DNA of 64,000 nucleotides from assembly GCF_964204645.1 (NCBI RefSeq), contig NW_027437440.1, forward strand, positions 1-64,000. Reading direction: 5' to 3'. Positions 49,501-58,257 of the stretch are shown piece by piece; within the stretch, counting starts at the first letter, position 1, and each line of letters begins with the position of its first letter. A program made the translations under genes and the position numbers. This stretch comes from Tubulanus polymorphus. Taxonomy: Eukaryota; Nemertea; Palaeonemertea; Tubulaniformes; Tubulanidae. The notes under the pieces are model-generated. The model was not told where the DNA came from, did no database searches, and worked only from the letters and a program-made list of their open reading frames with translations.

Positions 49501-50813
49501 AACATGAAATATCTAACGGCTTAAGAATCAGAGGAACTGTCAATTTTCAAATTCAGAAAAAGTGGCTGGTCTCCTCGGAGACTATTGTTGGAGCGGCTGA
49601 CACGAATCATGTGCAGAAATACACCCATACTTGGTGTGCATATCCTCAGTTGGACATTGTCGGGAAAAAAGTTTCTATTCAGAAGGAACTGTTAAAAATT
49701 GGCGATCGGTGTTGGCCAAAGGTGTATTACTCTAGACTACAGACAACTGCGTTACAGCGATGGATCGAATGTACGGTTATATACGGGACTTCAGATGAAA
49801 GTATCGTATGTCCTAGACCCGAGGTCGTTTTATCGATAGGTGCCAGCACGGATACCAATCGCGTTGCCAAAACATGTGGTGGAAATCGACCAGGTCGAAA
49901 AACGAGTTCCGAAATCTGCCAAATAGACAAAACGAAATCAATGATGAAACTGTCCGTGAAACTTCCTGATACCGCAACTGGTGATACGGAAGTTACATGT
50001 TCGTACACGGTACACGGCGGAAACAAGTACAATCCCCCGGCAAGGGCTAATAACGACCCTAAAGTTCGCGGCGTATTCAGACAGATGAAAAGTAAGGACA
50101 TCGAGCGTAAACAATGCTACGAATTAGACGACAGCGTTAAATTAGAGACAGTGATTAATTATGACAAGGAAAGTGGTCTTACGAAAGTTCAGTGTCGTTT
50201 ACCAACATACATTGACGGACATCTACCTGTGTGTCCGAATTCTGCGCAAAAAAAAGTACAAGTTAATCTGCGGACCATAGGCAAATATCTTTACGCCGAC
50301 GCTACCGATTTTAAGAAGATTGTGTCAAAGCCGAAGATTGAATCCACTACTTGTAATAAATACTTGAAGGTGTCTGGAATCGAATGTGCAACCGTGGCGA
50401 AAGTGGTCGATAAAACGAATAAAAGTATTAGCGCCATTGACCCGAATGTCGTGTTGGACACTACGATGCATCCAGGATTCGTGAAAACCTTTATCTTTCA
50501 TACGAAACCCGAATATAACGTGGACTTTAGCTGTGATATTGGAACTGTAAAGGGCGATATTGTTCATAATGCAATATTCAACAAAGCCATACAAGAACAG
50601 ATCATTGTCGATTTGAAACTTCACAAACCTAAAACTTCACCGTCACCAACAAAACCAGGTAGCACTATGAAAAGTAAAGTGGACAAAGACGGTGGTGGTA
50701 TTTCTACGAAGAACATTGCTATTGTAAGTGTAATGTGTATAATTTTTGGCGGTGCATTGATCGCATTTGTGTCGAAAAAAGTGTACGATAGATATAAGCA
50801 AGTTCCCGTGTAA
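46545..50813 (+). CDS. Large type I membrane glycoprotein, 1422 residues
   Basis: A signal peptide covers about residues 1-25, followed by an ectodomain of about 1360 residues with dozens of cysteines and many N-glycosylation sequons. A Ser/Pro/Lys-rich stalk (about 1360-1385), a hydrophobic segment (about 1389-1411) and a short basic tail ending in YKQVPV complete it. It is a class I envelope glycoprotein by layout. Its size and position make it a candidate attachment or fusion glycoprotein, but no herpesvirus gB hallmark can be confirmed by eye. The stop is followed by GAATAAATAAA (poly(A) signal). Confidence 0.8.
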   Translation: MYINVASCFSILFGVLLFMPDCVKGASGDFPDPTMTFTRIDDIQLKAKCSIPVVQSKRRDIHFIFKQRGTNIRYEVNLATQQCSMPTITENNERYFYECIETQEKLDLVITIMPVAEIDFNTWSCIYRYPISGPDGHAWSGNGRYSELRDKYKMPCSSNLDLIYQKPEPILLTRPGDSHMLVGCKSANFDWACLTLQNKVHGSNFWSDFRFYIGNQLKKSGDIWGRLKPRMANDPTPPPWDTHKYIETGGKRDVCEFSASSHTYSYVKNQCFLMQKDHTVTVETPSGGRTIKIGTVDTAEHQHCWGNIYAITSNLELLKKPLGVKTDLSVFNTNKSTDLGHGKNTFPILSLNEKRDYWHIGGKTIDLREISTVLIDQPSLESFSPTVFQTRTAFPYTHFITYEQANVDIVKVLEAWANNNRNDPKSVIWYISDEVIQSFGWKVTLDQDLVKEYYKYLIQGLTTYDYVEYSFAKKLFAGTTSEELSYDCKAGYQNRDVDAAVLVMTSGSCQIKMNCVDNPNNKCFFGQGTNSNDKYCGESGGEYSFKFIETKIGTDGTVSISKRNRPDGKRFNDVTNCASHRYVCFYKKSAEHRNYAWLSTPNTPNTFLSGTKPITTHLTDLYFTKFDATIPKNECPQFEDKDFTLTHSDSGHTWKGGHSRFLEPHTPISDAAVGRFANADEGRKRLYYLSVTGHRTDGSLPAITANSKTTITVHLRFNVKQESPSHIWSNYLPNKYYNLYNDNLKKVDFKIDALQIMNDVKNVQLGSSDNKCEKPKCQLLHWDSVKTLCPCQNAGTVCVQTNGLPDLMRHVVVSTPIVESELGNGKLKCRALGLTSDERDFYEMALEFACRADIKGRLKTRATDIYTIGIHAPQWTAPVANNLDNQAYTVRCPLFSETGCVHDNKVYLVLDYEQVERGNITMTKHALFTVSDVHANRVKIYSLDQSRLPSGTSSFYQVPPHEYMDKRSMPSGVEAIETGYTYTTTQHEISNGLRIRGTVNFQIQKKWLVSSETIVGAADTNHVQKYTHTWCAYPQLDIVGKKVSIQKELLKIGDRCWPKVYYSRLQTTALQRWIECTVIYGTSDESIVCPRPEVVLSIGASTDTNRVAKTCGGNRPGRKTSSEICQIDKTKSMMKLSVKLPDTATGDTEVTCSYTVHGGNKYNPPARANNDPKVRGVFRQMKSKDIERKQCYELDDSVKLETVINYDKESGLTKVQCRLPTYIDGHLPVCPNSAQKKVQVNLRTIGKYLYADATDFKKIVSKPKIESTTCNKYLKVSGIECATVAKVVDKTNKSISAIDPNVVLDTTMHPGFVKTFIFHTKPEYNVDFSCDIGTVKGDIVHNAIFNKAIQEQIIVDLKLHKPKTSPSPTKPGSTMKSKVDKDGGGISTKNIAIVSVMCIIFGGALIAFVSKKVYDRYKQVPV

Positions 50814-51191
50814 TATAATAGTTGAATAAATAAATCAAGTAATAACATATTATGATGTATCATAACCCAACTCACTTTTTTATCATCCCCACCATATACC
50901 ACAGGTACAAAACCGTGATTTTGCCATTCCGGAAGTTAGGAAATGTACACAAAAATGTATTACAATACCGTAACTTCCTGTTCAGAAGTCAAAAGCAGTG
51001 GGTATCCTTTTTGTCGTAAAGATACCCACTGCTTTTTGACTCAAATCAGGAAGTTGGAACATCAAATTTACTGTACATTCGGACAGGAACTTAGAACCCG
51101 GAAGTTAAAAAAAACTTAGAAATTTCAACTTGTATACACATTTATTCATAACTTCCTGAATCAGACACAAAATTTCAACTTCGAAAATGTC
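50814..51191. terminator. Convergent spacer with strong 19-20-bp hairpin
   Basis: GTCAAAAGCAGTGGGTATC (50988-51006) pairs with GATACCCACTGCTTTTTGAC (51021-51040), one bulge, 14-nt loop. AACTTCCTG at 50972 and CAGGAAGTT at 51047 bracket it symmetrically, and AACTTCCTG recurs at 51150. It lies between two convergent genes, so it may mark transcript ends or block read-through. The same bracketed arrangement is seen at 43389-43465. Confidence 0.6.
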
Positions 51192-54100
51192 TTAGATTTC
51201 TTTGCCTTCATTCACGAGCAGAGTTTTCAATTTACTCAAAAGCAACGGTTCGACAGTCACAATGTTCTCCAATTTCATCAATCTATGATCTGTCACGTCT
51301 GTACCACCAAGAAGTCTGTAGAGATGAACGGGGTTCCTGGATGCGTACACTTGACGTCTGCCATTGGCCATATTTGCTTGTACTTCTGGCTGTGATTCGA
51401 TATATGACTTGATATTCGCAGCAAAGTCAAATTCACCATCATCCATGTCCTCCTCCTCATCGTCAGTGTTTTCGAACACGTTAGCTGACGTAGAAGGCGG
51501 CACAACACCGCTTGTTGATGGAACGTTAGCTGTGTGTTCGGGAATTTCCTGTAGGGTCAGATTATCGTTCGGTTCCAAGTATAGAAGATATATCTGAGAA
51601 CTTATACGAAAGAATGACACCACAGTGTTCGACATAGCATCATATACGTTGCTACAGTACGCAGAGAGAACGCATTTCACTTTGTCCACTTCCATCTTGC
51701 CCAAATATTCATGAAAACAGCAAATGTCATTGACCGAGGGTGGTAGGTCCTCCTCATCTCCTGGAGCAACATTTTCGGCACTTGTGAATTTTTGTCCATT
51801 TTTTCCATTTTTTTCACTCTCAATTTCGTTCTTTCTCAGAAATACATCCAACTCCTTGATTTTATCATTGATTCCACTGCCCAAACTCCTCACGATGGGT
51901 ACTGTAACCAGAGCATTCCTCTCTTGTCGCTCTTTATTGGTCATTCTCTTCTTTCCAACATTGTACCGACTATTTGTCTCTTTCTCACTTGGTACTTCGA
52001 GAATAAACATGTCCAAGACATTTCGGAAATATAACTGCGTCAGTGGTACGGCTACTTTGTCGTAGAAGGTTTGTCTGATCGTAGCAAACAGAAATACGCT
52101 GTCTTCGAAAGTTATCGAGTAGTTGAACGCCGTAGACTTCTTCTCACACGAAGGCTTGAAACAAAAACACTTCAGCACCAGATGATTGCTCGTCCTGTGT
52201 GCCCCTAGCGTTATATAAGCACTTGTGTTATTTTCGTGCACCTTGTGTAGACAAAAATCGACATGTTTCACACCACCCCCACCAGTCGACTCACGATTCA
52301 CCAAATACAGAGCCAAATCTTTTCCGTCTTTCGATTGCATCAATTTGAACCCATACACAGCTCTCCGTATACCATCCACTATGGACCAATCGTAGTTATC
52401 GTGTTCCATCATATCTGCCATCTGCATACACCACTTGTTCTCCCAGCCCCTGTTCACGGCATCTTCTATCAGCATAATTCTGTCAACCACAGCTTCGTTG
52501 GGGTGCATAGCTAAGATTTTCATTTCGATTTCGTCCATAAATGCACTTGCCTTGTCCTTGCACGCACCACGGGTGAAATTATGTAGATGGTGATTCTCTA
52601 CGGACTTCAAATACGACTCATCATCGATATGTTCGATATTTCTGATTTCTTCCAGGCACCTTGTACCGGTAACGTGTTTTGGATCTTTGATAAATCCATG
52701 CACAAATCGATCGCCGTATGGAATACCATTTCCCTTGAAATTCAATTCACATCTTTCGCAGTCTGACGTTTCGCAGCACAAGCTCCCATCAGCAAAGCGG
52801 GTCGCACACCAGGCTAGATTCAACTTTGCATGTCCGGATTCGTTGACCTTAGTCTGATACGGGCCTCTTATACCATGAGTAGCTCTACCATCCGTGCCGT
52901 AGATCATTTCATCGAATATTTTATCCTCGACCGCAGAACCACCGAATTGAGACAAAACCTTCGTGAAATATCGCAGAGTATTGAAAACGTTCACAAATTC
53001 GCTCACTGCAAGTGTGGACATGACAAGTGAATCGGGCAAACTCAAAATATATCGCAGCCCTATGGAGTCAGTTTCCACTTGGTCTTTGTCAGACTTGAAT
53101 ATGTATTGTCTACACAATTCGCCGTCTTCTAGACCCAATAGGCCTAACATGTCTTCTGAGAGGGAAATTATTTCTTTGTACATTTCCTTCAATTGGTCAT
53201 CGCTCAAAACAACCTTATTCAGATGCATGGTCGAAGAGGAAGTTAGATCAATGTCCATTATGATGTTCTTTACGTCTAGAATTGGATTCGTCAATTCTGA
53301 TGTAGATCCGGGCAATTTCATGTCTTTTGCTTTTGGATTGTACATTTTATACAGACATTCATTCTCTGACATGGGATCTGACACTTTCATGTTCGCACTT
53401 GTCGTTCGATAGTGTTCCTCACCTTCTTCTTCCTCTTCCTCATCGCCATCTTCGAATTTATTCATCATAGAATAACTATGGTGGGTGCTGGCGGTGTTGT
53501 GTGGATTGGTTTTCACGGTTTTCCACAGAGGTGTTCGAGTGAATGAAGATATCGCATAATTGCTTCGAGTAGTCGAGTTTTGCGATTTCGGTTGCTTGTG
53601 AATGTTGGCTGAGCGGTAAATACCAGTGGCTGATGACTTTATGTAATCTACACCTTCGCCATTGATGAAATCTTCGTTTGAAAGCGTTGCTGCTACTTGG
53701 GTTTGCTGGTAGTCACACGATAGCGACATTTCGGTCAGATTCCCACTTCGGACAACGTACTGCTGTTGGCTTTGTTTGTTGGCTTTATCAGACATGAGGA
53801 ATTTCGCAGATGGGAACTTCCTGTTCGGGACTTGGCATGGGGGTAAAATTTTCTTAACCGACAACCGGTCTCTCGTGCTGTCAATCGTTGCCATGTGATT
53901 AGCCAATTCGCTGATATAAGGCCTAATACACGGTAGAACACTGGAGGAGGCCATATCTGAATTGTCCGTATTTGGAAACATGTGCGAATGAAGTCTCTGC
54001 TTCAGTTTCACGCGTTGATCTCTTTCTGTACCGTATGTGGCCGGGAATTTCCTCGGATTGATTCGTAGTATGACATTTGCAAACATATCTTTTTTCAGCG

Positions 54101-55682
54101 CCTCCCTGCTCAATCTACTGGTCAGTGTATCACAAGTGTTTTTACACCACTCCTCGTTTGCTCGAATATCGAAAATATCCAATGGAATGGCTTTTGACGT
54201 TTCTTCGTTGATTTCTTCGAGTACACGTACCATTTTCACTTCCACTTCGTTCAATTCGTGTTTTAATTTGGCCTTCAGTGGTAGAATGGACGCGTTGTAA
54301 AATAACGACACTTCGTGTTTATTTTCCAACAACGAGAGGAAGTATCTTCCGGCACCATCGAGAAATTCACTATGTTCTACACAGAAATTGGCCATCTTCG
54401 CAGCAAAAGCCAATGGTTGGCGTTGGAGTTGGTCTATGAAGGCATTTGTCGTTCCAACGGTATCTGCGCTAAGTCCACTTCCGCCTCCACCACCGCCGCC
54501 ACCACCACCACCATCAGCATCATCGCCACCGGTGGCTTCATCGAGCAGTTCAAGGGTGGCTAACATTTGTGGGGAGCAGCCAAAAGTATTTCCAGATAAT
54601 ACCAATTCGCAGTCTCCTTTCCTCATGTAGGTATCCCACACGAATGCTATTCTGCGCGTAGCTTGCAGAAAAATGAACCGATTCAGGAAGTTAAGTCTGT
54701 GATGTCTTAGCCAGTGTGTAAAGTACATGTACATCACCAATTCGGCGTATTCTCTTTTAACTATGCCCATCTGGTCAGATAACACAGACTTTCGTTTCAT
54801 CTGACCCCCGAACATCCATGTACTGAACATAAATTGGGAACTGTCTATGGTAAATTGTGTATCTTCGTGATCTGGTTCTGTTTCCTGTTTTCGTTTATTC
54901 AAAAAACGCCTGTTTGTAGCCTTTTGAATCACGGAAATGTTCTGCATTTCGTTTTTCTTATCAAAATCGACAGAGTTGGTGCTGTCAACTGAGTGACCGT
55001 TCTCGTCTGCAAAAACCACATCCTTCTCTGATAGCCATTCGATTTTGCACGCACTTTGTTTTACGATACCCGCTCTAAGTTTTGCCAGACCTTCCTCCTT
55101 TGTTGTCACATCGTTGAGAAACATAACACCAACAGGCATGGTTATTCTCTTGTACATGTTGTGTAGAACATAAGCATCTAGTAAGACGATCGTGGTCGAT
55201 TGTATTTGTCTTGCCTTCTCTGCGATCTGAGCAAGACTGTGGCGCATCTGTTTCCATTCTGTTGGCCTACTAGTGTTGTATCTTTTCGCAGAGGTATCGA
55301 ATATGTTCAGAAACATCAAAACGAATTCAATGTCTTCATCTTCCGCCTTGGTCAGGCCTAAGAGATTGCTGTGTTGTTGTTGTTTATCCCCAGCACCACC
55401 TACTACGTTATTTTTTCTCGCTGCTGCTGCTGCGGCTTTTGTTGCACCACTCGATTTACTGTTAACACCACAACTTCCTTTTTTACTTCGCTTTTTCTTA
55501 TCTGGATTCATGAATTGCTTTCTACTTTCGGTAAAAAAATGCGGAGTGGTGGTGGTCAACGTGGCACGACCTATGACCAAATCGGATATGCTATCGCAGA
55601 ATTTTTCTATTTGTTGTTTCTCGTATTCGTCATAGACTCCCATCATACGTTGTTCGTCTCCGTCTTCCTCGTCAGAGAACAT
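51192..55682 (-). CDS. Probable DNA primase (UL52/AEP type), 1496 residues
   Basis: An upstream in-frame ATG exists at 55802, but the ATG at 55682 (MFSDEED) is preferred because it overlaps the divergent gene's ATG. Residues 806-813 read IIMDIDLT, fitting the hhhDhD metal site of archaeo-eukaryotic primases. S949-G-H951 would be the S-x-H motif. Near the C-terminus C1144, H1149 (HENN), C1172/C1174 and C1179 match the C/H/C/C zinc motif of UL52 and PrimPol proteins. The N-terminal 750 residues include Ala/Lys and Gly-run linkers (about 393-404) and, at 576-614, a segment homologous to the MCP N-terminus. It would make RNA primers within a helicase-primase complex in the nucleus. The third acidic motif is not placed, so the call is strong but not certain. 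Confidence 0.6.
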   Translation of the reverse strand: MFSDEEDGDEQRMMGVYDEYEKQQIEKFCDSISDLVIGRATLTTTTPHFFTESRKQFMNPDKKKRSKKGSCGVNSKSSGATKAAAAAARKNNVVGGAGDKQQQHSNLLGLTKAEDEDIEFVLMFLNIFDTSAKRYNTSRPTEWKQMRHSLAQIAEKARQIQSTTIVLLDAYVLHNMYKRITMPVGVMFLNDVTTKEEGLAKLRAGIVKQSACKIEWLSEKDVVFADENGHSVDSTNSVDFDKKNEMQNISVIQKATNRRFLNKRKQETEPDHEDTQFTIDSSQFMFSTWMFGGQMKRKSVLSDQMGIVKREYAELVMYMYFTHWLRHHRLNFLNRFIFLQATRRIAFVWDTYMRKGDCELVLSGNTFGCSPQMLATLELLDEATGGDDADGGGGGGGGGGGSGLSADTVGTTNAFIDQLQRQPLAFAAKMANFCVEHSEFLDGAGRYFLSLLENKHEVSLFYNASILPLKAKLKHELNEVEVKMVRVLEEINEETSKAIPLDIFDIRANEEWCKNTCDTLTSRLSREALKKDMFANVILRINPRKFPATYGTERDQRVKLKQRLHSHMFPNTDNSDMASSSVLPCIRPYISELANHMATIDSTRDRLSVKKILPPCQVPNRKFPSAKFLMSDKANKQSQQQYVVRSGNLTEMSLSCDYQQTQVAATLSNEDFINGEGVDYIKSSATGIYRSANIHKQPKSQNSTTRSNYAISSFTRTPLWKTVKTNPHNTASTHHSYSMMNKFEDGDEEEEEEGEEHYRTTSANMKVSDPMSENECLYKMYNPKAKDMKLPGSTSELTNPILDVKNIIMDIDLTSSSTMHLNKVVLSDDQLKEMYKEIISLSEDMLGLLGLEDGELCRQYIFKSDKDQVETDSIGLRYILSLPDSLVMSTLAVSEFVNVFNTLRYFTKVLSQFGGSAVEDKIFDEMIYGTDGRATHGIRGPYQTKVNESGHAKLNLAWCATRFADGSLCCETSDCERCELNFKGNGIPYGDRFVHGFIKDPKHVTGTRCLEEIRNIEHIDDESYLKSVENHHLHNFTRGACKDKASAFMDEIEMKILAMHPNEAVVDRIMLIEDAVNRGWENKWCMQMADMMEHDNYDWSIVDGIRRAVYGFKLMQSKDGKDLALYLVNRESTGGGGVKHVDFCLHKVHENNTSAYITLGAHRTSNHLVLKCFCFKPSCEKKSTAFNYSITFEDSVFLFATIRQTFYDKVAVPLTQLYFRNVLDMFILEVPSEKETNSRYNVGKKRMTNKERQERNALVTVPIVRSLGSGINDKIKELDVFLRKNEIESEKNGKNGQKFTSAENVAPGDEEDLPPSVNDICCFHEYLGKMEVDKVKCVLSAYCSNVYDAMSNTVVSFFRISSQIYLLYLEPNDNLTLQEIPEHTANVPSTSGVVPPSTSANVFENTDDEEEDMDDGEFDFAANIKSYIESQPEVQANMANGRRQVYASRNPVHLYRLLGGTDVTDHRLMKLENIVTVEPLLLSKLKTLLVNEGKEI
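53841..53957 (-). repeat. Segment shared with the MCP gene (copy in primase-like gene)
   Basis: Read on the minus strand it matches 58507-58617 at nucleotide level (for example TTAGGCCTTA then ATCAGCGA), with one 6-nt length difference and intact frames in both genes. Confidence 0.85.
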
Positions 55683-56685
55683 GGCAGAAGTTAACACCTC
55701 AGCAACCGCTGCCGCACCGATCGCAGGTGGAGCGGCCATTTTTCTGAGGATGGGTGCAAAACCGAAAAAAATACCAACAGCCTCAAGAAATACAACTACC
55801 AAAAAGGGAGCTGGTCATAGGTCAGCAAAAAAAATCATCGACACCAGCAGCACCAACCCGTCCGTCGGTATCGGTGTCTTGTCCGATCAAAATCGTACAC
55901 TAATAAATAGAAGGCACCAAATGTGGAGTTTGTTGACATTGCCCGACAACATAGAAGACCGAACACGATATTATACGAGTCCACCATTCACAACTCGCGG
56001 TTGGATGTTGGCTTTGTTACACTCTACACCGGAAGTGGAAAATAAAATAACCCAACAACTTCGACAAAATATGGAAGATCCATACAAGAGGTCAGATGTC
56101 TTATCGGTATCGGGAACTTACTTCACACGTGATCAATTGCTACATATGATAAGTCGTTCACACAAGAGCTTTTGGACATGGATGAGATACGTGACCAGTG
56201 AACAGCAAAAACAACCTGAAAAGGAAAATAAAACCAACAGTAGATTTATTAATCCGAAAGTCATCGAAAAAGCACTTCTTTACTATTACGTCCATTGTTC
56301 GACTTGCGATTGGCTGTTACAAACCAAATATGTCAAAATCGAATCACGTGTACCACAAGTAAAGTTAGCTCCGGATACGAGTATAGTTTTTGACTCTGTG
56401 GAAAAAAACGTCAAGGACGTGTTGGATCTATTCAACGTTGCGGGCGAAATCGAAATCTATGAAATGTTAAAAGATATAAATGCACCAGAAGAATACATTA
56501 AGGAAAGAATTTCACCTGACAAGCCGGCGTATATCGGAAGCCGACAAAACATAACGATTCAACATCAACTTCGTCATAATTCGTCCCTACCGGACATAGA
56601 ATTATTCAAGTATGAATTCAAAGGTATGGACATCGAAACGATACCTATCTCGTTGGAATTTCTCTGCGTTGGTCCTCATGTGTAA
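55681..56685 (+). CDS. 334-residue protein of unknown function
   Basis: It starts in the CATG shared with the divergent primase-like gene. Residues 1-55 are Ala/Thr/Lys-rich and basic, and the rest is a globular helical domain with aromatic-rich segments (SFWTWMRYV, LLYYYVHCSTCDW). No signal or membrane segment. It could be a capsid or DNA-replication accessory protein. Its last 74 nt overlap the next gene in another frame, so the pair is compactly arranged. Confidence 0.75.
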   Translation: MAEVNTSATAAAPIAGGAAIFLRMGAKPKKIPTASRNTTTKKGAGHRSAKKIIDTSSTNPSVGIGVLSDQNRTLINRRHQMWSLLTLPDNIEDRTRYYTSPPFTTRGWMLALLHSTPEVENKITQQLRQNMEDPYKRSDVLSVSGTYFTRDQLLHMISRSHKSFWTWMRYVTSEQQKQPEKENKTNSRFINPKVIEKALLYYYVHCSTCDWLLQTKYVKIESRVPQVKLAPDTSIVFDSVEKNVKDVLDLFNVAGEIEIYEMLKDINAPEEYIKERISPDKPAYIGSRQNITIQHQLRHNSSLPDIELFKYEFKGMDIETIPISLEFLCVGPHV

Positions 56686-56736
56686 TTTAGTGGTGTTGGT
56701 GATGCTGGTGTTTCTTCCCACACCGGTGAAATCTGA

Positions 56737-56768
<32 letters not shown>

Positions 56769-58135
56769 TAGTCGGCTCCGATGTACCCACATCGGCACCA
56801 GGCGAATCTAAGAATCATGTAGAAAAAAAACGAGTACGAAAATGTCACAGATACAGGCACTTAGATAGAACTAAAGTACGATATAAAAAAGCCATGAAAA
56901 AGAAATGGTACGACGTAGGTGAACGTGTAATATTTAGATGTGCAGGACCACAGTACGCGAGAAATAAAACTTACCCTTCCACCGTGATGCAAATGGAGTG
57001 TAAAAGTAACACCAAATGGCATCCGGAACGTTTACCTACTGATATTTGTAAACCAGCTACTTGTATGTCGTTCTACTTGGTAAATCGCACACGTGCCTGG
57101 TATGCATTTCCCAATGGGACAACAACACAAGATTATACGGAAACACCAGATATTATTTTTCCATGGTCTTCAACTGCGCTCGTTAGTTGTCCGAGAGGTT
57201 GGGTTAATAGACCTACCGGTTCGGAAAATATCCAATTCCGTTGTCAGTGGGATGGATATTGGAGAGCTGATAAGGGAACGCCTAACGGCATAGCCAGTGA
57301 GGAGACATATATGTCTTGTGAGGAATTTAAATGTCCTCCTTTTTATGATAACAATACGAAAACAGTCTTTGAACGTTATGCGAGCATCTACGGTGGTCTA
57401 ATTTCTACAAAACCAATAAGAGCCATTACCAGGGTTGAAAATGAAAATAATTGGCAAGTGGACAGCACACAAATGTTTGTAAAAATACCCAGTGACTATT
57501 CACGTTTACATACGGAAATAGATGTAACTTGTCCCACTAATTATCTAGACCGATATTCTAAGATGAAAACAATTACATTTAAATGCTCACTCGAAAGGAA
57601 ATGGGTACAAGTCGATAAGACTAGTGGTGCCACTAAAGACAGGGGTGTTTTGTGCAAGTTATTCGGTGATGATTTTGATCAGGAAGTTACAACCACTACT
57701 ATCGCTACACGATTAATGAACGAAAGCCCTTCATCTGTAGGTGAGGACCCTGCTACGCAACAAGACACAACTATCTCTGCGTCTAAGACTACCCCAACAC
57801 CAGAAAAATTTCCATTTGACGAGGACTTGACCACCACTCACGAAAATATTATCAACGTGATTGAAGTCGGTGTAGTAGACGAAAGAGCTGACCCACTACA
57901 TCCACCAATACCCCCTTCTAATCCCAATGACGACTTGAGATATGAAATAAATTCTATCAGCGGTATTTGGAGGACAGTTGTCTCGTCGTCTGGCAAATCA
58001 CCGCCTAAAAGTTGTACCCCAGATTCTGCGCAAGGCATTCCTTTTTATTTCAACTTGATAATAGGTGGCGTTGCTGGTATTCTCGTGATAGCCGGTTTTA
58101 TTTCATACATTTTGAATCTCGTTATCCGAAAATAA
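56612..58135 (+). CDS. Type I membrane glycoprotein with CCP/sushi-like modules
   Basis: 507 residues. A hydrophobic signal segment lies at about 19-41, followed by a Gly run (43-52) and a basic stretch. Cys-rich modules at about 78-150 and 150-215 each show C...C...C(x)W...C patterns resembling CCP/sushi domains (VIFRC, then KWHPERLP, then CKPATC). A third less clear module follows to about 350, then a Thr/Pro-rich stalk, a membrane segment at about 477-503 and a three-residue tail. CCP-containing surface proteins in large DNA viruses can act in attachment or in blocking complement-like systems; which applies is unknown. The stop codon lies within an AAAATAAAA poly(A) signal. The broken gene at 18771-19433 has a related design. 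Confidence 0.7.
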
Positions 58136-58187
58136 AACCAAAGTGCTTTCTGGTGCTGCTTTATGATTGTATCTGTATGCGAAAAAA

Positions 58188-58198
58188 ATATATATTTA
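58188..58198 (+). promoter_or_regulatory. TATA box of the MCP gene
   Basis: ATATATATTTA lies about 60-70 nt before the ATG at 58258, a normal distance for a late herpesvirus-type promoter. Confidence 0.5.
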
Positions 58199-58257
58199 GT
58201 AAGCAGCACATTTACCAGTTTTTCTTATAGCGATCATCGACACGCCACCAAGTCAAG

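Noticed and set aside
46545-50813. Herpesvirus glycoprotein B
   Set aside because: Layout fits a class I envelope glycoprotein, but no gB-specific pattern can be confirmed from sequence by eye.
55683-55802. 40-residue N-terminal extension of the primase-like protein
   Set aside because: Antisense to the start of the 55681 gene; ATG at 55682 fits the shared CATG pattern.
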